Shown here piece after piece: positions 4,943-9,396 of a DNA stretch of 9,396 nucleotides. Position 1 is the stretch's first letter, and every line of letters starts with the position of its first letter. The DNA is from Acidovorax sp. (GTDB taxonomy: Bacteria > Pseudomonadota > Gammaproteobacteria > Burkholderiales > Burkholderiaceae_C): NCBI GenBank assembly GCA_011620245.1, contig WOZN01000421.1, forward strand, positions 1-9,396, in the 5' to 3' direction. The notes under the pieces were generated by a model. That model was given only the letters and a program-made list of their open reading frames with translations. It was not told where the DNA came from and searched no databases. A program made the position numbers and the translations under genes.

Positions 4943-5685
4943 CCCGGCTGCCCTGGCCGTCCGGCCTCGTCCCAGGATGATGAAGCGCGCAGCAGACGCT
5001 CCAGGTCCCGCTTGGCCTTGGCGGCCCCCGCGGCATCCATGCCGGCCGGAAAACGCATCATCCAGTTGCCCATGGGGTCCACCAGGTAAAGGTGTTCGGC
5101 CAGCGCGTGGCCCGCAGCGGGTTGGAGCCACTGGGCAAGCGCGGCGCCATCGACCCGCAGCACCGTGGCCTTTTGCAGGGCAGCCGCAATGTCTGCCGGC
5201 ACTGGGGCCGCATCGGTCACCAGCCAGACCCAGTCCACACGGTCTTTGTCTTTGCCCACGCTTTCGCGCAACTGCCGCTGGAGATACAGGTGCTGCTGGC
5301 ACAAGGCATCGCACGCCCCGCCCCCCACGCTCACCAACAGCCACTGGCCCTTGAGCGCCGGCAGCCTGGCGGGCGCACCATCGAGCGTGGCCGTGGCCAG
5401 ATCGGGCAAGGTGCGCTGCGGCTGGATCAGCTCCCCGTAGTTGCGGCGGCCATCTGGGCGCACCACGTAATACATGAAATACGAAGCGATGACCGGGGCT
5501 GCGCAGACCAGCAGCACCGCCAGCATCTTCCAGCGCCCGTGGCGGGCGTTCTGGGCGTGGGCCACAGCGCTGCCGACCTCGGGCAGGTTGTGCACCGTGA
5601 GGCCCAGAGGGTGATCCCCGTCCGCCTCAGGCGAGTGGCCGGGGGCGCGGGCGAAGGAAGCGTCGGACGAGTTGGAACCAGACAT
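4939..5685 (-). CDS. SCO-like single-span membrane protein of the cox cluster
   Basis: The 248-residue product has a charged N-terminal region of about 50 residues, one membrane helix (about 54-74, MLAVLLVCAAPVIASYFMYY) and a periplasmic thioredoxin-like domain. It lacks a named family that I can assign with certainty. Resemblance to SCO proteins is seen in VSVGGGACDALCQQ (Cys125-x3-Cys129, the SCO CxxxC spacing), a VWLVTD strand and H-LYLVDPMGNW (about 198-208), the place where SCO has its His-containing segment before LYD..G. Position between SURF1 and ctaA supports a role in oxidase assembly, perhaps thiol or copper handling at CuA; that is inference. The start is uncertain: ATG at 5685 overlaps the SURF1 frame by 59 nt and has no clear ribosome-binding site; a GTG at 5595 is an alternative. 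The stop overlaps ctaA as ATGA. Confidence 0.85.
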   Translation of the reverse strand: MSGSNSSDASFARAPGHSPEADGDHPLGLTVHNLPEVGSAVAHAQNARHGRWKMLAVLLVCAAPVIASYFMYYVVRPDGRRNYGELIQPQRTLPDLATATLDGAPARLPALKGQWLLVSVGGGACDALCQQHLYLQRQLRESVGKDKDRVDWVWLVTDAAPVPADIAAALQKATVLRVDGAALAQWLQPAAGHALAEHLYLVDPMGNWMMRFPAGMDAAGAAKAKRDLERLLRASSSWDEAGRPGQPG

Positions 5686-6397
5686 AGAGAAGTGCAATCA
5701 GGCTGCTGAGCCCGAACCATTGAAATGCGTAACCGTAGTGTTTGTCGACGCCGGCGCCGATCACGGGCCAGTCCCGCTGCAGGCCATCGCTGGCGGGCCC
5801 CGTTTGCAGCACCGACAGGTTCATCAGTGCCAGCCCCGTCTCGGTGCGAAATGCGGCAAGGTCCAGATTTTGCCGGATGCGGGAAGACCCCTGCGAACTG
5901 TCGGCACTCTGAAATTCGTACAAACGCGACGGCGGCGGTGCGATGCGCCCGGTCAGCTGCACCACGCCCGGCGCCGTCTGAACCGGGGGCAGCAGCTTGC
6001 GGTCCTGGAAATTGCGGGGCACCCAGCCGCGCTGGACCAGCACCACCCCGTCGCCGCCCTCCAGCCGAAGCGGTGTGAGCACAAAAAAGCCGGGCCGGCC
6101 CTGCATCTGCCGGTTGTCGAGGTACACCGTGTACTCCGGCACCCAGCGCCCTTGCAGCAGCACCGCCCGGTGCGTCAGGTCCTGGGTATTGCCGGCACCG
6201 TCAACTTGCCCGCGCAACTGGCGATTGTCGATGGGCGGCAAGGCGGCCCGCTGGTCCAGAAGCGACTGCAGTGCCTGCTTTTGCGCGGCACGCGATAGCT
6301 GCCATCGCCCCAACGATGCGGTGACGAGGATTGCGGCCACGGCAGCCAGGGTGATCAGCCAGAAACGCAGGCCCCAGGCGCGTTGAACGGGTGTCAC
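5627..6397 (-). CDS. SURF1-family cytochrome oxidase biogenesis protein
   Basis: The 256-residue protein shows SURF1 architecture: a short cytoplasmic N-terminus, a membrane helix (about 11-28), a large extracytoplasmic domain and a C-terminal helix (FQWFGLSSLIALLYVWFQLV). Family signatures are LGRWQLSRAAQK just after helix 1, VYLDNRQMQGRPGFFVLTPL, VLVQRGWVPRN and the HYGYAFQWFGL junction before the last helix. SURF1 proteins bind heme A and promote its insertion into subunit I. The start is set at GTG 6397, giving MTPVQRAWGLRFW; the open frame continues upstream but runs antisense through the DUF2909 gene and has no ATG near. A GGAG lies 11 nt upstream of the GTG, slightly far. It opens the second minus-strand run, only 15 bp from a divergent gene, so its promoter must lie within that gene. 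Confidence 0.93.
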   Translation of the reverse strand: MTPVQRAWGLRFWLITLAAVAAILVTASLGRWQLSRAAQKQALQSLLDQRAALPPIDNRQLRGQVDGAGNTQDLTHRAVLLQGRWVPEYTVYLDNRQMQGRPGFFVLTPLRLEGGDGVVLVQRGWVPRNFQDRKLLPPVQTAPGVVQLTGRIAPPPSRLYEFQSADSSQGSSRIRQNLDLAAFRTETGLALMNLSVLQTGPASDGLQRDWPVIGAGVDKHYGYAFQWFGLSSLIALLYVWFQLVRRFLRPRPRPLA

Positions 6398-6399
6398 GG

Positions 6400-6405
6400 G
6401 ATAAT
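6400..6405 (+). promoter_or_regulatory. Candidate -10 element of the DUF2909 gene
   Basis: GATAAT (5 of 6 to TATAAT) ends 7 nt before the ATG at 6413, so transcription would begin at or next to the start codon. The region where a -35 box should lie (about 6377-6382, GGCGCG) does not match. The call rests on the -10 alone. Confidence 0.35.
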
Positions 6406-6412
6406 ATGCTCC

Positions 6413-6634
6413 ATGAAATATCTTGTCGCTGTGGCGTTTCTCGCCATTCTCGCTAGTCTGGCCTCTGCCCTTTTTTTCATGATGCGTAACGGACGCAATG
6501 ACAAGGCCAGGGGCAGCCACATGGTTAAGGCACTCGCATTTCGGGTGGGGCTCTCGATCGTTCTGTTCATTTGCATCCTGGTCGCATGGCAACTGGGTTA
6601 TATCCAGCCGACGGGCCTGCCCGCCACGCGGTAA
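6413..6634 (+). CDS. DUF2909-type twin-transmembrane small protein
   Basis: The 73-residue product consists of two membrane helices (about residues 3-23 and 44-63) joined by a positively charged loop (FMMRNGRNDKARGSHMVK) and a short tail ending GYIQPTGLPATR. This layout matches the small DUF2909 family found in beta-proteobacteria near oxidase genes; the function is unknown. ATG 6413 begins MKYLVAVAFL; a longer frame from 6383 adds a polar stretch overlapping SURF1 and is less likely. No Shine-Dalgarno sequence is seen, but GATAAT lies 7 nt before the ATG, compatible with a leaderless or nearly leaderless mRNA. It is the only plus-strand gene inside the cox cluster, divergent from SURF1 by 15 bp and convergent with coxC. 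Confidence 0.85.
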   Translation: MKYLVAVAFLAILASLASALFFMMRNGRNDKARGSHMVKALAFRVGLSIVLFICILVAWQLGYIQPTGLPATR

Positions 6635-6676
6635 GAATTTGTTGACGACCTATTGATGCGGCCCGCTGAAGTCTGA

Positions 6677-6695
6677 ACCGTTCGCCCTGAACGGT
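6677..6695. repeat. Short hairpin between DUF2909 and coxC
   Basis: ACCGTTC (6677-6683) and GAACGGT (6689-6695) form a perfect 7-bp stem with the 5-nt loop GCCCT. There is no T tract, so it is not a standard terminator. The words CCGTTC and GCCCTGA resemble part of an intergenic repeat I recall from beta-proteobacteria, possibly a shortened copy; this is not established. Confidence 0.5.
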
Positions 6696-6744
6696 AGTTG
6701 ATACAACAAAGGGCCGGATCAATAAGAAGCCACTGCGTTGCCAC

Positions 6745-6773
6745 AAAAAAAGCGCCTTGCGGCGCTTTTTTTT
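6745..6773. terminator. Bidirectional terminator between coxC and DUF2909
   Basis: Seven A residues, AGCGCC-type stem, TTGC loop, GGCGCT and an eight-T tract make a hairpin (AGCGCC 6751-6756, GGCGCT 6761-6766) flanked by A and T runs. It can act in both directions. It lies 16 nt past the coxC stop and 110 nt past the DUF2909 stop, so it ends both convergent transcripts and separates the coxA-coxC operon from the SURF1-sco run. Confidence 0.9.
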
Positions 6774-6789
6774 GCTCTGCATGGCCGTA

Positions 6790-7671
6790 TTACATCCAGT
6801 ACACCAGAATGTACAGGCCCAGCCACACCACATCCACAAAGTGCCAGTACCAGGCGGCGCCTTCAAAGCCGAAATGCCTGTCGGCAGTGAAGTGGCCCTT
6901 GTGCAAACGCAAGGTGATGACCAGCAGCATCAGCATGCCCAGAAACACGTGAAAGCCGTGGAAACCCGTCAGCATGAAGAACGTGGAACCGTACACGCCC
7001 GAACTGGGCTTGAGGTTCAACTCGGTATAAAGGTGGTAGTACTCATAACCCTGCACACACAGGAAAACAAAGCCCAGCAGTACGGTAGCCCACATGAAGC
7101 CAATCGTCTTGCCACGGTGATTCTCACGCAGCGCATGGTGGGCAATCGTCAGCGTCACGCCGGAAGTCAGCAGCAGCGCCGTGTTGATCGTCGGCAGCCA
7201 GAAGGGGCCGACGGTCTGGAAGGGCTCCACGATGCCGGCGGGGGATGCCGTGGCACCTGCTGCCAGGCTGGGCCACACCGCTTTGAAATCGGGCCACAGC
7301 AGGGCGTTATCGAGGTTGCCCAGTGCCGGCACCGAATGTGCGCGCGCCCACCACAGGGCCGTGAAGAAGGCACCGAAGAACATCACCTCGGAAAAGATGA
7401 ACCAGCTCATGCTCCAGCGGTAGGACAGGTCGATCTTGTGACCGTAGAGCCCCCCTTCGCTTTCGCGCGCGACATCACGGAACCACTGGTACAGAGTGAA
7501 CAGCCACCACACCATGCCCAGGGCCAGGGAATACTTGCCCCAGTCGTGGCCATTGATCCACTGGGCAGCGCCCAGAATCACAAAAAACAGGCCTGCAGCA
7601 GCCATCACGGGATGGCGCGATTCTGCGGGCACATAGTAGTACGGGGTTGCGCCGTGGGTTGATGCACTCAT
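6790..7671 (-). CDS. coxC: Cytochrome c oxidase subunit III
   Basis: The 293-residue membrane protein is subunit III of the aa3-type oxidase, a seven-helix subunit that stabilises subunit I and its proton uptake. Recognisable are the N-terminal YYYVPAESRHPV, WWLFTLYQWFRDVARESEGG (55-74), RWSMSWFIFSEVMFFGAFF (85-103, with the conserved membrane Glu95), NTALLLTSGVTLTIAHHALR and the terminal GFHGFHVFLG...WYWHFVDVVWLGLYILVYW segments. A loop rich in small residues (about 115-145) separates the first two helices from the rest, as in bacterial homologs. The ATG at 7671 has AGGAG 5 nt upstream. It ends the coxA-side operon, with a strong terminator just after it, and lies 53 bp after the DUF2970 gene. 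Confidence 0.97.
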   Translation of the reverse strand: MSASTHGATPYYYVPAESRHPVMAAAGLFFVILGAAQWINGHDWGKYSLALGMVWWLFTLYQWFRDVARESEGGLYGHKIDLSYRWSMSWFIFSEVMFFGAFFTALWWARAHSVPALGNLDNALLWPDFKAVWPSLAAGATASPAGIVEPFQTVGPFWLPTINTALLLTSGVTLTIAHHALRENHRGKTIGFMWATVLLGFVFLCVQGYEYYHLYTELNLKPSSGVYGSTFFMLTGFHGFHVFLGMLMLLVITLRLHKGHFTADRHFGFEGAAWYWHFVDVVWLGLYILVYWM

Positions 7672-7724
7672 TTCAGCTCCTGAATCTCAAAATCTTTGTT
7701 GTTGGATTGGCATGTCCGCGATGC

Positions 7725-7943
7725 TCAGACCACCCAGTTCACCACTGCAATCAGCGCCATCACCAGCAGGAAGATGGCCAGCAACCCCACCACAATGATG
7801 TGCAGGGGGTTGATCTTCTCCAGGTCTTGCTGGTATTCGCTGCCTTTGCGCAGGCCAATCAGGGACCACGCGACCGCACGCACCGTGCGCAGCAGGGACC
7901 CCTTGCGCTGCACGACGGAATCAGAGGGCTTGACGGAATTCAT
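7725..7943 (-). CDS. DUF2970 small membrane protein
   Basis: The 72-residue product has a basic amphipathic first half (residues 12-32, RKGSLLRTVRAVAWSLIGLR), a GSEYQQDLEKINPLHI segment and one C-terminal membrane helix (about 50-70, VVGLLAIFLLVMALIAVVNW). This arrangement matches the DUF2970 family, which recurs in beta- and gamma-proteobacterial cox operons and has no assigned function. ATG 7943 is supported by AAGGAGG 4 nt upstream and by an ATGA overlap with the ctaG stop; an open extension to 8093 is antisense-like and lies within ctaG. The conserved place between ctaG and coxC suggests a role in oxidase assembly or stability (inference). Confidence 0.9.
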   Translation of the reverse strand: MNSVKPSDSVVQRKGSLLRTVRAVAWSLIGLRKGSEYQQDLEKINPLHIIVVGLLAIFLLVMALIAVVNWVV

Positions 7944-8557
7944 GATCCCTCCTTCACTGGATGAATGGAGATGGCCGCCGTGGATTCTGGTGCCGGCGGC
8001 GTTTTCCCGCCCACCTCGAAGAAGGTATAGGACAGCGTGATGGTCGTCACGTCCCTGGACAGCCGTGGATCGATCACGAAGGTCACAGGCCATTGTTTCT
8101 TCTCGCCCGGCTCCAGGACATACTGGTTAAAACAGAAGCACTCCAGCTTGTTGAAATGCGCAGCCGCCTGCCGCGGTGCGTAGCTGGGGATGGCCTGAGC
8201 GGCCATGCGGCGGTTCTGCACGTTCTGGAATTCGTACATCACCGTGGTCAACTCACCGGGATGCACTTTCACCGAGCGCTGTGCCGGCTTGAAGTCCCAC
8301 GGCCCGCGCGCATTGGCGTCGAACTCGACCGTGATGGTGCGGCTCGTGTCCACCTGCGTGTTGGCGGGCACCTTCACGTCCTTGCCGGCGACACCGTTGC
8401 CTGGCACCTGCCGCTCCGACAGCGACAGGATGTTGATGCCGGTGATCTCGCAGATATGCTTGTAGATCGGAATCAGCGCGTAGCCGAAGGCAAACATGCC
8501 CGCCGCAATCACGGCCAGCTTGCCCACCATCTTGGCGTTTTCGCGGTGCATGCTCAT
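7940..8557 (-). CDS. ctaG: Cytochrome c oxidase assembly protein CtaG (Cox11), CuB chaperone
   Basis: The 205-residue protein has a short cytoplasmic N-terminus, one membrane helix (about 11-31, VGKLAVIAAGMFAFGYALIP) and a periplasmic immunoglobulin-like copper domain. The copper motif CFCF is present in HFNKLECFCFNQYVLEPGE, and YEFQNVQNRRMAAQAIPSYA, FVIDPRLSRDV and TLSYTFFEV are family signatures. Cox11 delivers copper to the CuB site of subunit I. Length is normal. ATG 8557 gives MSMHRENAKM; a second ATG two codons later (8551) is possible, and no clear ribosome-binding site distinguishes them. It lies 10 nt after the 38-residue small protein gene, and its stop overlaps the DUF2970 start. 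This is the Cox11-type ctaG, not the unrelated Bacillus gene of that name. Confidence 0.96.
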   Translation of the reverse strand: MSMHRENAKMVGKLAVIAAGMFAFGYALIPIYKHICEITGINILSLSERQVPGNGVAGKDVKVPANTQVDTSRTITVEFDANARGPWDFKPAQRSVKVHPGELTTVMYEFQNVQNRRMAAQAIPSYAPRQAAAHFNKLECFCFNQYVLEPGEKKQWPVTFVIDPRLSRDVTTITLSYTFFEVGGKTPPAPESTAAISIHPVKEGS

Positions 8558-8567
8558 GGCGCGGTGC

Positions 8568-8684
8568 TCAGCGGGACAGCAGAACGACTTTGACCATGAA
8601 TCCGACGAAGAATATGGCAGCCACGGACGCCAGAATCAGCGCCATCCGCAGGTTGCTCTTTTTTTGCTCGGGGGTAATGGGCAT
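8568..8684 (-). CDS. 38-residue single-span small protein, likely oxidase small assembly protein
   Basis: ATG 8684 to TGA 8568 encodes 38 residues beginning MPITPEQKKSNLRMALIL, with a basic N-terminal third and one membrane helix (about 13-35, MALILASVAAIFFVGFMVKV) ending LLSR. The gene starts 5 nt after the coxA stop and ends 10 nt before ctaG, filling the gap exactly, which argues for a real coding sequence. Proteins of this size and layout between coxA and ctaG in beta-proteobacteria are annotated as cytochrome oxidase small assembly proteins, from memory; function is not shown. The N-in, charged orientation is inferred. It is easily missed by gene callers because of its length. The ribosome-binding site is weak (GAAGAA overlapping the coxA stop), so coupling to coxA is likely. 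Confidence 0.82.
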   Translation of the reverse strand: MPITPEQKKSNLRMALILASVAAIFFVGFMVKVVLLSR

Positions 8685-8689
8685 GTTCT

Positions 8690-9396
8690 TCAACCGATCA
8701 CGCGGGTTGCCGTGGCATCCAGCTTGGGTGGATTTTCAAAGGTGTGGAACGGAGCCGGCGATGGGACTTCCCACTCCAGACCTTCCGCACCTTCCCAGGG
8801 TCTGGCGGGAGCCTTTGCACCCTTGCCGCGCATGGCCGGAACAATCACGGCCAGGAAGAAGTACACCTGTGCCAGACCAAAACCCAGGGCGCCCACCGAC
8901 GCGATGGCATTGAAGTCAGCGAACTGCATGGGGTAGTCGGCGTAGCGGCGTGGCATGCCAGCCAGGCCCAGGAAGTGCATCGGAAAGAAAGTGATGTTGA
9001 AGAAGATCAGCGAGGTCCAGAAGTGGATCTGGCCACGCGTTTCCGAATACATCACGCCGGTCCACTTGGGCAGCCAGTAGTACACACCGGCAAACATGGC
9101 GAACAGCGAACCTGCCACCAGCACATAGTGGAAATGGGCCACCACGTAATAGGTGTCCTGCAGCTGGATGTCGATCGGGGCCATGGCCAGGATCAGGCCG
9201 GTGAAGCCACCCATGGTGAACACGAAGATGAAGCCCACCGCAAACAGCATGGGGGTTTCAAAGGTCATGGAGCCGCGCCACATGGTGGCCACCCAGTTGA
9301 AGATCTTCACGGCCGTGGGCACGGAAATCAGCATGGTGGCGTACATGAAGAACAGCTGGCCGGTCACCGGCATGCCGGTCGTGAACATGTGGTGGG
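8690..9396 (-). CDS. coxA: Cytochrome c oxidase subunit I, C-terminal part (runs off window)
   Basis: The frame is open to the right edge, so the 5' half lies outside the window; about 235 C-terminal residues are seen. The edge falls at the HHMF motif, the pair of CuB-ligand histidines. VPTAVKIFNW carries the K-pathway lysine, and YYVVAHFHYVLV carries the two heme ligands (the first His for heme a3, the second for heme a). WLPKWTG, FWTSLIFFNITFFPMHFLGL and GMPRRYADY are standard late-helix signatures of aa3-type (family A) oxidases. A polar tail ends GAEGLEWEVPSPAPFHTFENPP, as usual for bacterial subunit I. The enzyme reduces oxygen to water and pumps protons. The small protein gene and ctaG follow at once on the same strand. 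Also called ctaD. Confidence 0.97.
   Translation of the reverse strand, partial: HHMFTTGMPVTGQLFFMYATMLISVPTAVKIFNWVATMWRGSMTFETPMLFAVGFIFVFTMGGFTGLILAMAPIDIQLQDTYYVVAHFHYVLVAGSLFAMFAGVYYWLPKWTGVMYSETRGQIHFWTSLIFFNITFFPMHFLGLAGMPRRYADYPMQFADFNAIASVGALGFGLAQVYFFLAVIVPAMRGKGAKAPARPWEGAEGLEWEVPSPAPFHTFENPPKLDATATRVIG

Noticed and set aside
3878..5089. Plus-strand ORF of 403 codons opposite ctaA and the SCO-like gene
   Set aside because: Low-complexity Gln/His/Arg/Gly sequence, entirely antisense to conserved genes; no family features.
4943..5344. N-terminal extension of the ctaA frame by 134 codons
   Set aside because: The extra residues are Arg/Gly/Pro-rich and lie over the SCO-like gene in another frame. 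The MMDTQ start fits family length and the ATGA overlap.
6398..6592. N-terminal extension of the SURF1 frame by 65 codons
   Set aside because: It runs antisense through the DUF2909 gene and adds a polar stretch not found in SURF1 proteins, whose first helix should be near the N-terminus.
1..9396. CRISPR array, tRNA, rRNA, prophage, defence or transposase genes
   Set aside because: Looked for on both strands and not seen. No regularly spaced repeats and no cloverleaf or transposase-like frame. The only mobile-looking DNA is the non-coding palindrome at 1781-1941.

Overview
The window looks like chromosomal DNA of a high-GC betaproteobacterium. The gene content and order, the small DUF2970 and DUF2909 genes in the cox locus, and dispersed palindromic repeats of a type I recall from Acidovorax and Comamonas relatives suggest the family Comamonadaceae. 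This assignment is inference; no 16S or database match was available. Most of the window is core aerobic-respiration and heat-shock DNA. The less ordinary parts are the non-coding stretches around rpoH and sco.

Layout. Positions 29-376 (minus) carry cutA. A divergent regulatory gap (377-603) follows, then rpoH (604-1545, plus) and its intrinsic terminator. The gap before rpoH holds a CIRCE-type HrcA operator overlapping promoter-like elements, one of which matches a sigma-E promoter. From 1546 to 2163 there is no intact gene. That stretch holds a 30-codon signal-peptide ORF that looks like the stump of a secreted-protein gene, ending at a 161-bp imperfect palindrome (1781-1941) flanked by TAA direct repeats, which resembles a non-autonomous inverted-repeat element. 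About 220 bp of unrecognised DNA follows it.

From 2164 to the right edge lies an aa3-type cytochrome c oxidase biogenesis cluster, read mostly on the minus strand. In transcription order (right to left) it is coxA/ctaD (3' part only), a 38-residue single-span small protein, ctaG/cox11, a DUF2970 protein, coxC, then a bidirectional terminator and the convergent DUF2909 gene on the plus strand. A second minus-strand run follows: SURF1, an SCO-like membrane-anchored protein, ctaA/cox15, ctaB/cox10 and sco1/senC. Stops and starts overlap as ATGA at several junctions (ctaG/DUF2970, SCO-like/ctaA, ctaA/ctaB), and the SURF1 and SCO-like frames overlap by about 59 nt, so translational coupling is likely.

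How they work together. CoxA and CoxC are structural subunits. CtaB and CtaA make heme O and then heme A. SURF1 assists heme A insertion. CtaG (Cox11) delivers CuB, and Sco proteins serve the CuA centre. Together they supply both metal cofactors of the oxidase. RpoH is the heat-shock sigma factor and is transcribed away from this cluster.

I found no CRISPR array, tRNA, rRNA, transposase or defence system.
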